A stretch of DNA of 12,862 nucleotides from a bacterium (GCA_024231375.1 JAAEQP010001868.1:1-12862), one strand, 5' to 3'. Shown: positions 1-8,496, counted from the first letter of the stretch. Notes: generated from the sequence alone by a model not told the origin. Numbers and translations are program-made.

Positions 1-348
1 ACCGCCGCCGAGGTGGCCGTGATTGTGGCGCGGCAGATGCGAGCGGCAGAGCGGCTGGAGAGCGCGATGATGAAGGTGAACGTGCCAGCAGTGACCTTTG
101 CAGAACTGAACGGTATCGCGGCGACCCGGATGGGACGGCGCGACTACCAGGACGAGATTATTGAGCGGACCGACCCACGTGGCGGGACCTATTACTGGAT
201 CGGCGGTGCCGAACCCAGTCATGAGGCCGCTTCCGGTACGGATTTCGAAGCCATTGAACAGGGCCGGGTGAGTGTGACGCCGCTCCATCGCGACATCACG
301 AATCATCCGGCGGTTGGCGTGGTAGACGCCTGGGATATGCGCCTGTGA
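1..348 (+). CDS. surE: 5'/3'-nucleotidase SurE, C-terminal part (cut by window start)
   Basis: The frame is open from the first base, so the N-terminal half lies outside the window. The last 115 codons contain two stretches typical of SurE: DPRGGTYYWIGG, and TDFEAIEQGRVSVTPLHRD close to the C terminus. SurE is a metal-dependent phosphatase that removes phosphate from nucleoside monophosphates and is linked to stationary-phase survival. The metal-binding DDG region expected at the N terminus cannot be checked here. The TGA stop overlaps the GTG start of the next gene by four bases (GTGA), which suggests translational coupling. The first ATG/GTG seen inside the window is not the real start. Identification rests on recognised family motifs. 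Confidence 0.88.
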   Translation, partial: TAAEVAVIVARQMRAAERLESAMMKVNVPAVTFAELNGIAATRMGRRDYQDEIIERTDPRGGTYYWIGGAEPSHEAASGTDFEAIEQGRVSVTPLHRDITNHPAVGVVDAWDMRL

Positions 349-869
349 AAGAGCACTTAGTCGAGTTTGTCATGGGTCACATGTCGCTGCCGACAGCGAC
401 CGTGTTGTTGGCCACGTTGCCGATTCTGGAGTTGCGCGGCGCCTTGCCGGTGGCATTGCTGTGGCAGCCACCGTTGCCCTTGTGGCAGGCCTATCCGTTG
501 GCCGTGTTCGGGAACATGATCCCGATCCCGTTCATCATCTGGCTGCTGGAGCCCGCGACAAACATACTGCGCCGCTGGAAGCTTGGCGACCGGTTCGTTG
601 AATGGTTGTTTGCACGGACCCGGCGCAAGGGCGCCAACATCGAGAAGTATGAGATGTGGGGACTGGTCCTGTTCGTGGCCATCCCCTTGCCCGTGACCGG
701 CGCGTGGACCGGGTCCATGGCCGGGCATCTGTTCGGTTTGAAGTGGTACAAGACCTTGCTGGCATGCTTCATGGGCGTGTGTATCGCCGGCGTGGTGATG
801 TCGTTGTTGTCCGTATTCGCCCGTGAAACGTTTATCTGGCTATTCGGCGTCGCAGCCGCCCCGCAGTGA
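345..869 (+). CDS. Small multi-drug export family membrane protein (COG2426 / Sm_multidrug_ex)
   Basis: A 174-residue integral membrane protein. Hydrophobic stretches lie at about residues 15-40, 46-68, 104-130 and 137-170, separated by a basic loop (about 72-102). Two motifs are typical of the family: PILELRGALP near residue 26, and PLPVTGAWTG near residue 114. Despite the family name, transport of drugs is not well established and the substrate is unknown. I chose the GTG at 345 because it overlaps the surE stop by four bases. No strong ribosome binding site precedes it, as expected for coupled translation. An ATG at 372 is the alternative start. It probably shares a transcript with surE and perhaps with glmS, which begins 62 bases downstream. 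Confidence 0.85.
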   Translation: MKEHLVEFVMGHMSLPTATVLLATLPILELRGALPVALLWQPPLPLWQAYPLAVFGNMIPIPFIIWLLEPATNILRRWKLGDRFVEWLFARTRRKGANIEKYEMWGLVLFVAIPLPVTGAWTGSMAGHLFGLKWYKTLLACFMGVCIAGVVMSLLSVFARETFIWLFGVAAAPQ

Positions 870-931
870 CGGGACCGCAAACGCCGCGAAGACGAAACCG
901 CCCCTGAGGTTGCAGAAAGAGGAGTGAGACC

Positions 932-2767
932 ATGTGTGGAATAGTGGGTTACATTGGCGACAAACAAGCCAGCGAAGTCATCATGAGCGGCCTGCACCGG
1001 CTGGAGTATCGCGGCTATGACTCGGCCGGCATTGCCACCGTCAAGGACGGCGCGCTGGAGTACGTTAAGAGCCTCGGCAAACTGGTCATCATGGACGAGA
1101 AACTCGAAGCCTCCCCGCTGACCAGCGGCCTCGGCATCGGCCACACGCGGTGGGCGACCCACGGCGTGCCCAGCGAAGCGAATTCGCACCCCCATTTCGA
1201 CAAAGACATCGAGCTTGCCGTCGTACACAACGGCATCATCGAGAATTACCAGGAACTCCGCGAGCAGTTCCAGGCCGAAGGCATCGAGTTCCGTAGCGCC
1301 ACGGACACCGAGACCATCGCGCACTTGATCCGCAAGTACTACCAGGGCGACCTGTTCAAGGCGGTCCAGCGCGCGTTGCAGGACGTGGAAGGCGCGTACG
1401 CCATCGGCGTCGTCTGCAAAGACAACCCCGACGTACTCGTCGCGGCCCGTCACGGCAGCCCGCTGATTGTGGGCCTGGGCAAGGACGAAGCCTTCATCGC
1501 GTCCGACGTGCCGGCCATCATGAAGTACACGCGCGACGTGCTGTACATCGACAACGGCCATGTCTGCGAGATTCGCCGCGACGGCTACAAGATCGAAGAC
1601 GTCGAAGGCAATCCGATCGAGATGGAAGTTCAGCACGTTGAGTGGGACGATGCGGCCGCCGAGAAGGAAGGCTATCCCCACTTCATGCTGAAGGAAATCA
1701 ACCAGCAGCCCGACGTGATTCGCAACACCCTGCGCGGCCGTGTCACCGAGGGTTCGACAGACGTTCAGCTTTCCGACATGAACATCGAAGAAGAGGAACT
1801 CGTCAATTGCCAGAGCATCCACATCGTGGCATGCGGCACGGCGTGGCACGCCGGCATGGTCGGCAAATTCCTCATTGAGAAGTTCGCCAAGGTTCCGGTG
1901 AACCTGGATCTCGCGTCCGAATACCGCTACCGCGACCCCATCATCCCCGAGCACACGATCATGATTCCTGTGTCCCAGTCGGGTGAGACCGCCGATACCC
2001 TCGAAGCCATCCGGATCGCCAAGAGCCGCGGCGCCAAGGTCGCTTCGGTCGTGAACGCGGTTGGATCGAGCGTAGCGCGTGAATCCCATGGCGTCATCTA
2101 CCAGCAGGCGGGCCCCGAGATCGGCGTGGCCTCCACCAAGGCCTACACATCCCAGATCACGGCCTTCTCGCTCTTCACAATCTGGCTCGGCAAAGTCCGC
2201 GGCACCATCTCCGACGACCTGGCCAAGGAGATGATCGCCGCTCTTCGCGAGATCCCTGACAAGCTTCAGGCCATCCTGGACGACCAGGACGAGGTCAAGC
2301 GTCTCGCCGACCTGCCGAAGTACCGCGACGCCCTCGGCGCGTTCTACCTGGGCCGAAGCTACAATTTCCCGAGCGCCCTCGAAGGCGCCCTGAAGCTGAA
2401 AGAGATCAGCTACATCCACGCCGAAGGCTACGCCGCCGGCGAGATGAAGCACGGTCCCATCGCTCTCGTGACCAACACCTTCCCGGTGGTCTGCGTGGCG
2501 GTGAAGGGCGACACCTACGACAAGGTCGTGTCGAACATGCAGGAAATCCGTGCCCGTGAGGGTCTTGTCATCGCCGTGGCGACGGAAGGCGACGAGGATA
2601 TCAAGGCCCATTGCGACGACGTGCTGTACGTGCCGGACTGCTACGAGCCGTTCAGCCCGATCGTGGTGGCGCTGCCGCTGCAGTTGCTGGCCTACTACAT
2701 CTCCGCCAACCGCGGTTGCGATGTGGACCAGCCCCGCAACCTCGCCAAGAGCGTGACCGTCGAATAG
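932..2767 (+). CDS. glmS: Glutamine--fructose-6-phosphate aminotransferase (isomerizing)
   Basis: This enzyme makes glucosamine-6-phosphate from fructose-6-phosphate and glutamine, the first committed step to UDP-GlcNAc for peptidoglycan and other envelope polymers. The 611 residues match the usual length (E. coli about 609). The N terminus is MCGIVGYIG, so Cys2 becomes the nucleophile of the class II glutaminase domain (about residues 1-220) after removal of Met. HTRWATHG (71-78), HNG (99-101) and TDTE (124-127) are also present. Two SIS sugar-isomerase domains follow, with CGTAWHAG (301-308), SQSGETADT (348-356) and STKAYTSQ near 400. The C terminus DQPRNLAKSVTVE is the GlmS signature. GAGGAG lies eight bases before the ATG. 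The 62-base upstream gap is too short for a glmS ribozyme, so that form of control is unlikely. Confidence 0.98.
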   Translation: MCGIVGYIGDKQASEVIMSGLHRLEYRGYDSAGIATVKDGALEYVKSLGKLVIMDEKLEASPLTSGLGIGHTRWATHGVPSEANSHPHFDKDIELAVVHNGIIENYQELREQFQAEGIEFRSATDTETIAHLIRKYYQGDLFKAVQRALQDVEGAYAIGVVCKDNPDVLVAARHGSPLIVGLGKDEAFIASDVPAIMKYTRDVLYIDNGHVCEIRRDGYKIEDVEGNPIEMEVQHVEWDDAAAEKEGYPHFMLKEINQQPDVIRNTLRGRVTEGSTDVQLSDMNIEEEELVNCQSIHIVACGTAWHAGMVGKFLIEKFAKVPVNLDLASEYRYRDPIIPEHTIMIPVSQSGETADTLEAIRIAKSRGAKVASVVNAVGSSVARESHGVIYQQAGPEIGVASTKAYTSQITAFSLFTIWLGKVRGTISDDLAKEMIAALREIPDKLQAILDDQDEVKRLADLPKYRDALGAFYLGRSYNFPSALEGALKLKEISYIHAEGYAAGEMKHGPIALVTNTFPVVCVAVKGDTYDKVVSNMQEIRAREGLVIAVATEGDEDIKAHCDDVLYVPDCYEPFSPIVVALPLQLLAYYISANRGCDVDQPRNLAKSVTVE

Positions 2768-2794
2768 CGTTCACCGTATATTCGTGACATCTGA

Positions 2795-2830
2795 CGCCGG
2801 GCAGCCCTTCGCAGTAGGGGTTGTCCGGCG
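2795..2830. terminator. Strong hairpin between convergent glmS and kinase genes
   Basis: Positions 2795-2808 pair with 2817-2830 in a 14-bp stem containing a few G.T pairs, around an 8-base loop (2809-2816). It sits 27 bases after the glmS stop and 40 bases beyond the kinase stop, where a shared bidirectional terminator is expected. Neither strand has a convincing T tract after the stem, so it may act with Rho or as a 3'-end stabiliser rather than as a classic intrinsic terminator. GTCCGG at 2823-2828 can instead pair with CCGGAC at 2856-2861. Confidence 0.45.
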
Positions 2831-2869
2831 CTTCCGTTCGGATGAGTAGGCGAGACCGGACGATGCAGG

Positions 2870-5110
2870 CTACGACGATGCGTCGCAGAGCATCATGGGC
2901 GAGGGGATCGGGCGCACGTCGCACCCGGCGTACAGCAGATGCAGCTTGCCGTCCGCACTGCCGCTGACGGCGAGCTTTCCGTCGTCGCTCAGACTGACCG
3001 GGGCCTCGCCGTTGAACGTGAATAGGCAACGGCTCGATCTGGGTTCCCAGATACGGATCTTTCCGTTGGGGCTGGCCGTTACGGCGTAGTGTACATCTTT
3101 GCTCAGGCATACCGACGTGATGGCCGCGCTGTGTGCTTTGATGTATCGGGCCCGTCTGCCCTTGCGCAGGTCCCACAGCGCGAAGAATCCGTCCCGGTCG
3201 CCCGTGAGGGCGTAGCGTTGGTTGCTGCTCAGGCACAGCGCCGTCAAAGGCACGCCATCCCCCTCGAAGGTTTCGACGCACTTGCCCGACTTGATCTCCC
3301 ACAGGCGCATGGCCCCGTCCGCATATGCCGCAAGCAGATGCATGCCGTACCCGCAAAGCGTTACCGCGGTCACGGCGCCCGATTGGGCATCGAAGGAATC
3401 CGTGCAATCGCCCGACTGCTTGTCCCACACCCGGATCGCTCCGTCCGCACCCGCCGACACCGTGGCGTTGCCGTCCCCCGTCATGCACACCGCAAGCACG
3501 GCGCCACCATGCGCCTCGGTCACCCGGGTCGGCTCCCCCGTCATCCGTTGCCAGAGAATCAGCGTGCCGTCCGCGGCGCCCGAGAGCACATTCAATCCGT
3601 CTGCACTGAAACACGCCCGCGTCACGGTGGCTGCGTGCCCCACGAACGTCTGAAGGCACTCGCCTGACTTCACGTCCCACAGCTTGAGTTCACCGGGTTT
3701 GCCCGGGGCGCCGCCCCCACTCAGAATCAGGCATCCATCCCAACTCAGATTCACCGTCACCGCGGGACCCCCGTGGGCGTCCACGGTGCCGATCACCTTG
3801 CGCGTCATAGCCAGCCGTTTGGTTGCCGACGCGCGGTCGTGCTTCACATTGTGACCGTGCAACGGTTCGTCGCCCAATTCATTCAGCAGATCGACGGCCG
3901 TCGCGCAATCGCCCCGCTCCAACTGCATCTGAGCCAGCAAGTAACGTGGCAGACGCGCCGAGGGATCGCCTTCGCTGAGTTCTCGCAGCATTCGAACCGC
4001 CGCTCCGTCCGTAAGCTTGCCCCTGCGCCACCAGAGCAGCGTGCGATTGTACGTTGCTTCGGGATGGTTTGGCTGATCCGACAAGGCCTTTTCCCAGAGC
4101 TGCTCCGCTTCCTTGGTGTTACCGAGGTCAAGCACCGAGACCGCCCGGTTGCTGAGATGGTTGGCCGACATGGCCTGTGCCTGTGGCGCGGCGCGCGGAT
4201 AGTCCTCGCCCGCCGTCGCACGGTATATCTCCCCCAGGGCCTCCACGATCGTTTCCATGTCGGCGGGCCGCGCATCCGGCTCCGCTTGCAGACAGCGCCG
4301 CAACAGGTCGACCATTCCCTCCGGCATTTCCGGAATGGATTCGTGCTCCGGCCCCAGTTCCAGATACGTCTCCAACGACCGGTCCGCGGCTTGTCCCGCC
4401 ATCCATGTCACGTCCCCCACGAACATCTCAAGAATCGAAACGGCCCAGCTCCAGATGTCCGTCGCGGCGGTCAGATTCTCCCGCCGCGCCTGTTCCGGGG
4501 AGCAATACACCACGGTTCCGCGGGTGTTCGTCTGGGTGGCCGATTCATCGCCCTTGGTAGCCATCACCACGGCCTTGGACAACCCGAAATCAGTCACCTT
4601 CGCCACGCCACCCGACGTCATGAGAACGTTGGCCGTCTTCACATCCTGATGGACCAACCCCTGGGAGTGGGCATAGCGGAGACCCCACGCGAACTGCGAT
4701 GCCACATCAAGTATGCGGGACAACGCTTTCTCCGCGCCGCCGCGATAGAGGTGTCGACTCTGGACCCAACTCCATAGCGTGCCCCCCGACACGTATTCCG
4801 CGAATACTCTGGGAAGACCGTCCAGTCTGCGGACGTAATAGCAACTGGCAATGTTCGGGTGGAGGCCCAGGTTGACCCACAATTCGCATTCGCGCTCGAA
4901 GAATTCCGCGCCCTGCGCGCGCGAAAGGATGTCCGGTCTTGGGCTCTTGACCGCCAGGTCGATGCCCCACCCCCGGTGGTGGACCTTGTACACCTTGCCC
5001 ATTCCGCCCGTCGCCACCACACGTCGGACCTCGTAGGTCCCGAGGATCACGTCGCCCGCTTTCCACTCGGTCGTGCCCTGGCCCGGGCCGTATGCTTGGG
5101 GTGGTACCAC
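2870..5110 (-). CDS. Ser/Thr protein kinase with TPR-like linker and C-terminal WD40 propeller
   Basis: This is a soluble eukaryotic-type kinase with no visible membrane helix. Numbering from the upstream ATG at 5206, the kinase domain spans about residues 52-328: glycine loop ATGGMGKVY (65-73), Lys87 in LAVK, HQDVKTAN (186-193) with catalytic Asp188, DFG (206-208) and SPE (236-238). Arg of HRD is Gln, making it a non-RD type. Residues about 349-445 look like tetratricopeptide helices. From about 475 to 760 there are seven WD40-like units (ending LKLWD, LILWQ, IRVWD, MRLWE, FALWD, IRIWE, LHLLY), enough for one complete propeller, probably a protein-binding platform. I prefer the GTG at 5108-5110 because AGGACGGA precedes it. 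The ATG at 5204-5206 (778 aa) has no ribosome binding site, and its first codons run through a GC palindrome. It is last in the six-gene minus-strand run. The substrate is unknown. Confidence 0.9.
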   Translation of the reverse strand: MVPPQAYGPGQGTTEWKAGDVILGTYEVRRVVATGGMGKVYKVHHRGWGIDLAVKSPRPDILSRAQGAEFFERECELWVNLGLHPNIASCYYVRRLDGLPRVFAEYVSGGTLWSWVQSRHLYRGGAEKALSRILDVASQFAWGLRYAHSQGLVHQDVKTANVLMTSGGVAKVTDFGLSKAVVMATKGDESATQTNTRGTVVYCSPEQARRENLTAATDIWSWAVSILEMFVGDVTWMAGQAADRSLETYLELGPEHESIPEMPEGMVDLLRRCLQAEPDARPADMETIVEALGEIYRATAGEDYPRAAPQAQAMSANHLSNRAVSVLDLGNTKEAEQLWEKALSDQPNHPEATYNRTLLWWRRGKLTDGAAVRMLRELSEGDPSARLPRYLLAQMQLERGDCATAVDLLNELGDEPLHGHNVKHDRASATKRLAMTRKVIGTVDAHGGPAVTVNLSWDGCLILSGGGAPGKPGELKLWDVKSGECLQTFVGHAATVTRACFSADGLNVLSGAADGTLILWQRMTGEPTRVTEAHGGAVLAVCMTGDGNATVSAGADGAIRVWDKQSGDCTDSFDAQSGAVTAVTLCGYGMHLLAAYADGAMRLWEIKSGKCVETFEGDGVPLTALCLSSNQRYALTGDRDGFFALWDLRKGRRARYIKAHSAAITSVCLSKDVHYAVTASPNGKIRIWEPRSSRCLFTFNGEAPVSLSDDGKLAVSGSADGKLHLLYAGCDVRPIPSPMMLCDASS

Positions 5111-5189
5111 CGTTATTCCGTCCTGCCGACGCTGCTGCGCGTCTGATCGCCCGAGACCAACCTGTTCTGCCCTGTCCCTCAAGTACCTT

Positions 5190-5203
5190 CCGCCCGCGGG
5201 CGG
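5190..5203. repeat. 14-bp GC palindrome before the kinase gene
   Basis: CCGCCCGCGGGCGG is its own reverse complement. It lies between the GT9 gene (stop at 5250) and the preferred kinase start, and shares CTTCCG and CGGGCGGC blocks with the hairpin at 7619-7649. It could be a REP-like repeat or an mRNA stem in the intercistronic region. Only two copies are visible here, so family status is unproven. Confidence 0.5.
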
Positions 5204-5249
5204 CATTGAGTCAACCGCGCCTATCGTACAAAGCGGCGCTGGGGGATGT

Positions 5250-6101
5250 CTACACCCGCGGCAGATCCATGGCGTCGCAGATGGCCGATGCCGTGGGCCA
5301 CGGGTCCCCCGTCACGACCGCCACATGCTCCCCGGCCGGCGCCCAGATGGCCGGGTTCGTTGGCCCGAACACGGCTACCGTCCGGCAGCCTGCCGCCGCT
5401 GCCAGGTGCGTGATGCCACTGTCATTGCCGACGTACAGCCGCGTGGACGCCAGGACCCGCGCCAATTCTTCCAGAGTCGCCGTCTGAATGACGTCCTCCT
5501 GGTCCGGCAACTCCAGGCCATCCTCGGCTGGTCCCAGACACCAGGATACGCGGCGATTCATCCGCCGAAGGATCCGCGCCAGTGCGGCGTAGCGGTCCAT
5601 TGGACAGTTCTTGTGGGATCCCCCGCTGCCGGGGTGGATGACAACATCTTTCGGGTCGCGGCCCGGTGCAATTTCCAGATGAACGGGCGGGCAGTAGCGG
5701 TAGCCAAGCTGTGATACGAAGTACTCGGATGCGTGGACGCTCCAGTCTTCCGGCGGCAGGCCCGGAAACGCGCGCACATCCTCCACGCCACATCCGCGCA
5801 CGGCCTTCGCCAGATCCCCCTCGTCGCGCATCCACATCACCACGCGGTCGAACCCGGCAAGAAACGCACGAATGCCCTCGCTCGGCTCCACGAACAACGA
5901 CTCGAACCCGATCGTGTCGATGTCGTGCGCCGCCTCGGCAAGCCCGCCCATCACGGCCAACGCCATGCGGTTCGGTCGCCCCATCACCTCTACCGGACCG
6001 TCGCCACACAGAAGACTGAGCGACGGAAGCGTCAGCAGGAAGTCGCCGATACCCCCCGTATGCACAACCAGCGTGCGCGTGCCATCACCGTTCGGCGTCA
6101 C
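5250..6101 (-). CDS. Glycosyltransferase family 9 (heptosyltransferase-like)
   Basis: A 283-residue GT-B fold transferase of the ADP-heptose:LPS heptosyltransferase family, acting at the inner face of the membrane and adding a sugar to a glycolipid or other acceptor. Seen in the sequence: the acceptor-side loop TGGIGDFLLTLPS (15-27), HPGSGGSHKN (156-165) at the start of the donor-binding domain, GNDSGITHLA (225-234) and FGPTNP (245-250). These are the characteristic family motifs. It is shorter than typical WaaC/WaaF (about 320-350). I chose the GTG at 6099-6101 because GGAGG lies nine bases upstream, giving a 17-base overlap with the preceding membrane glycosyltransferase. An in-frame ATG at 6146 would add 15 residues without homology to the family start. 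The sugar donor and acceptor cannot be told. The overlap argues for one transcript with the upstream gene. Confidence 0.88.
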   Translation of the reverse strand: MTPNGDGTRTLVVHTGGIGDFLLTLPSLSLLCGDGPVEVMGRPNRMALAVMGGLAEAAHDIDTIGFESLFVEPSEGIRAFLAGFDRVVMWMRDEGDLAKAVRGCGVEDVRAFPGLPPEDWSVHASEYFVSQLGYRYCPPVHLEIAPGRDPKDVVIHPGSGGSHKNCPMDRYAALARILRRMNRRVSWCLGPAEDGLELPDQEDVIQTATLEELARVLASTRLYVGNDSGITHLAAAAGCRTVAVFGPTNPAIWAPAGEHVAVVTGDPWPTASAICDAMDLPRV

Positions 6102-7596
6102 CGTCCTGCCCCTCCGGCGCGCCATCGCCCACCAACTCGTAGACAACGATGCGCGCCTCCCCGAAGGGAGAAAGGTCCGCTTTCAACAGTCTGAGATCGT
6201 CGGGCGCCTGGGTTGGATCCAAGAGCGGCTCCCAGGCGGGGATCATCTTGGTGGTGTAGCGCTCGTCCACGACGACATACCGCGCCTCGGCGTTCCGGGC
6301 GCGCTGAATGCTTTGCTCCAGATTTTCGACGGCTGCCGGCCCCGTACTCGGCATGTCCGCGTAGAACCCCACCCAGGGCTTCCGCGTGAAGATGAGGCCC
6401 GGTTCCACGTTGTCCTTCATCCATTCGCCCGCGGTCTTGTGTTCCCGCGGCATATAGCCAATCCCGCCCAGCATACCGGGCACGACAGTCATGGCCGCGC
6501 CGAGTGCCGCCAGTGCCACAAACCCCGCCACAGGCGCCAGTCGAAGCCGCCGCCACGTGGGCGACTTGGCCGCGCGGGCGCTCACCGTCGCCATGCCGTG
6601 GGCCGCCCACAGCGACAAGGCGATCACCACGCTCATGATATAACGCGGTTCAGCCATGGTGCTCAGAATCGCCGCGCCGGTCTGCACCGCCGCGAAGAAC
6701 AGCACGGCCAACTCCAGCCGGATGTCGCGCCGTTGCTCCCCGTCTTCGATGGCGAACAGACCCACCCCCATCAACGGCATCAGATACGGCCCCGTCATGA
6801 TCGGGATGTCGCGGAACAGCGTACCTTCCACCGAACGGTACAATTCCCGCGCCCGGGCCACCAACGCATGCTGCACGGCCCCGCCCACGCTGGTCAGGCG
6901 GTAGCTCACCGTGGCCACTCCGATGGCGCGGTACATGAACGCGGCGAACAGACCGAGCAACCCCATCGACACGGCAACAAACACGCCCAATCGTCTGAAA
7001 GGCGCATCCTTCGACCCGGCACACAGGACCAATCCCGCGACGGGCGCCGCCAGAAGGAGCAGCAACCCTTCCGGACGGGCCAGATGGAGCCCGAAAAACG
7101 CCAATGGCGCCGCAATCAGCCACGGACCGCCCCGGCGCAAGGCGCGCGCCAACGTCCACACCGACAAGAACCACATCAGCGACGCCACGGCTTCGGGCAT
7201 GACGCGCGAACCGTAGTCCACCAGCCACGGGAACAGGCAGACGATCAGCGCCGCTATCCTGGCCGAGCGGCGGCCGTGCATATCGGACGACAGCATGTAC
7301 ACGGGGACGATCAGCAGGCTCGATGCCATGAGCGACACGACGCGCGCGGCGAGTTCGAAATCGTCGATGACCAGGTGACAAAGGGCGCACAAGGCGGGAT
7401 AGAGTGGGGGAATGCGTTGGCTCATGTCGAAGAACTGGCCCGACGCGAACTGGCGCGCCTGCTCCACATAGTGGATGGCATCCGCCGAGTCGACCACGCG
7501 GTCCAGGACAAGCATGAATCCCAACCGGCATGCGAACGCCGCCGCCACGAAGGTGGCCACCTCGCCCGCGGGATGGGATCGTTTCACGCCCGTCAC
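6085..7596 (-). CDS. Multi-pass membrane glycosyltransferase, GT39/PMT-2 (ArnT-like) class
   Basis: A 503-residue protein with many hydrophobic segments (about 11-32, 84-104, 112-127, 136-150, 160-193, 203-224, 268-283, 294-312, 318-338, 354-376) and a soluble C-terminal domain (about 380-490). The first extracytoplasmic loop has DSADAIHY (36-43), where enzymes of this class carry an essential Asp. PPLYPAL (63-69), LARPEGLLL (172-180) and EPRYIM (316-321) are also typical. Members move a sugar from a polyprenyl-phosphate carrier onto protein or lipid on the outer side of the membrane. The GTG start has GGGGAG six bases upstream. A 12-bp GC hairpin lies in the leader. The gene overlaps the GT9 gene downstream. 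A prenyl synthase in the same run fits a lipid-carrier theme, but this is an inference. Confidence 0.85.
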   Translation of the reverse strand: MTGVKRSHPAGEVATFVAAAFACRLGFMLVLDRVVDSADAIHYVEQARQFASGQFFDMSQRIPPLYPALCALCHLVIDDFELAARVVSLMASSLLIVPVYMLSSDMHGRRSARIAALIVCLFPWLVDYGSRVMPEAVASLMWFLSVWTLARALRRGGPWLIAAPLAFFGLHLARPEGLLLLLAAPVAGLVLCAGSKDAPFRRLGVFVAVSMGLLGLFAAFMYRAIGVATVSYRLTSVGGAVQHALVARARELYRSVEGTLFRDIPIMTGPYLMPLMGVGLFAIEDGEQRRDIRLELAVLFFAAVQTGAAILSTMAEPRYIMSVVIALSLWAAHGMATVSARAAKSPTWRRLRLAPVAGFVALAALGAAMTVVPGMLGGIGYMPREHKTAGEWMKDNVEPGLIFTRKPWVGFYADMPSTGPAAVENLEQSIQRARNAEARYVVVDERYTTKMIPAWEPLLDPTQAPDDLRLLKADLSPFGEARIVVYELVGDGAPEGQDGDAER

Positions 7597-7618
7597 TACG
7601 CGCTCCCCATTTCGCCCG

Positions 7619-7649
7619 CCGCGGGCGGCGATATGTCCGCCGCCCGCGG
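7619..7649. repeat. Perfect 12-bp GC hairpin in the leader of the GT39-type gene
   Basis: CCGCGGGCGGCG (7619-7630) and CGCCGCCCGCGG (7638-7649) are perfect reverse complements around a 7-base loop. The element occupies half of the 66-base gap between the TIM-barrel gene and the GT39-type gene. An overlapping alternative stem (GCCCG/CGGGC) exists at 7615-7627. It has no T tract on either side. It resembles the palindrome at 5190-5203 and may belong to a dispersed repeat family, or protect or attenuate the polycistronic mRNA. Confidence 0.6.
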
Positions 7650-7662
7650 AAGGGACGAATTG

Positions 7663-8496
7663 CTAGCAGTATTGCTCCAGGTAGGCCGCGCCCCGAAGGA
7701 ATCCTTCCTCGCGCGACTGGGTGCCGTCTTCGTGCTCGATACTCAGCACGCCGTCGTACCCGTTGGCCCGGAGATGGCTGATGTACTCGCCCCATTCGAT
7801 GTTGCCGAAACCAGGGATGACATACCGCCACCAGCCGCCCGCCAGCACGCCCACCTTCGCGCGTTTCGCGCGGTCGACAAGCGTGTCCTTGGCGTGGGTG
7901 TGGAAGATCCGGTCGGCAAACATGGACACCGGAATCAGGTGGTCGCACTGCTGGTGGTACAGGTGCGACGGGTCGTAGTTCAGCCCGAAGTTCGCATCCG
8001 GAATCGTGTCGAACAGGCATTCGAACGTGTCCAGTCCCTGCAAGCACGTGGCGAAGTAGTTCTCCAACGCGATGTTGATGCCCTTCTTGCGTGCATGCGT
8101 CAGCACCGGCCGGAACGCCTTCGGCAGAACCTTCTTGATGGTCTCGATCTTCGACATGCCCTCGGCAGGTCCGCCCGCCAGCATGCAGACCGTTCCCACG
8201 CCCAGCATGTGCGCGGCGTCGATGGTCTTCTTCGCATGGGCCTGCCATTTCTTCGTCGCCTTGGGATTGGTGAAGCCCATGTCGTAATAGGCCAACCCGC
8301 TGATTTCCAACCCCCGCTCGTCCAGCGCTTCCACGATCTTCGTGGCCTTCTTCGCCGTCAGCTTGGCGGGGTCAATGTGCTTGCTTCCCGGGTGAGCGAC
8401 CACTTCCAAACACGGAATCGCGCTCTCCTCCGCAAAGTCCATCACCATCTCCAACGGCTCGGCGCCGAAGGGCCCGGTCAGCATTCCAACTCTCAT
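7663..8496 (-). CDS. Sugar phosphate isomerase/epimerase-like TIM-barrel protein
   Basis: A 277-residue protein of the xylose-isomerase-like TIM-barrel superfamily (AP_endonuc_2 / sugar phosphate isomerase-epimerase), without signal peptide or membrane segment. The likely metal ligands follow the usual Glu-Asp-His-Glu order: Glu145 in ALENY, Asp175 in NYDPSHL, His201 in HTHAKD and Glu254 in SIEHED. Such enzymes isomerise or epimerise ketoses or inositol derivatives, and the exact reaction cannot be read from sequence. The ATG at 8494-8496 is preceded by AAGGAGGAA, the strongest ribosome binding site in this gene run. It lies 62 bases downstream of the dehydrogenase gene, so a shared role in sugar or polyol oxidation is plausible. 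The length is normal for the family. Confidence 0.88.
   Translation of the reverse strand: MRVGMLTGPFGAEPLEMVMDFAEESAIPCLEVVAHPGSKHIDPAKLTAKKATKIVEALDERGLEISGLAYYDMGFTNPKATKKWQAHAKKTIDAAHMLGVGTVCMLAGGPAEGMSKIETIKKVLPKAFRPVLTHARKKGINIALENYFATCLQGLDTFECLFDTIPDANFGLNYDPSHLYHQQCDHLIPVSMFADRIFHTHAKDTLVDRAKRAKVGVLAGGWWRYVIPGFGNIEWGEYISHLRANGYDGVLSIEHEDGTQSREEGFLRGAAYLEQYC

Noticed and set aside
870..931. Possible glmS ribozyme or riboswitch before glmS
   Set aside because: Only 62 bases separate the preceding gene from glmS, too few for the known ribozyme, and its AGCGCC core is absent.
491..2611. A 706-codon open frame antisense to glmS
   Set aside because: It mirrors the codon structure of glmS and the upstream gene, has no recognisable motif, and glmS is beyond doubt.
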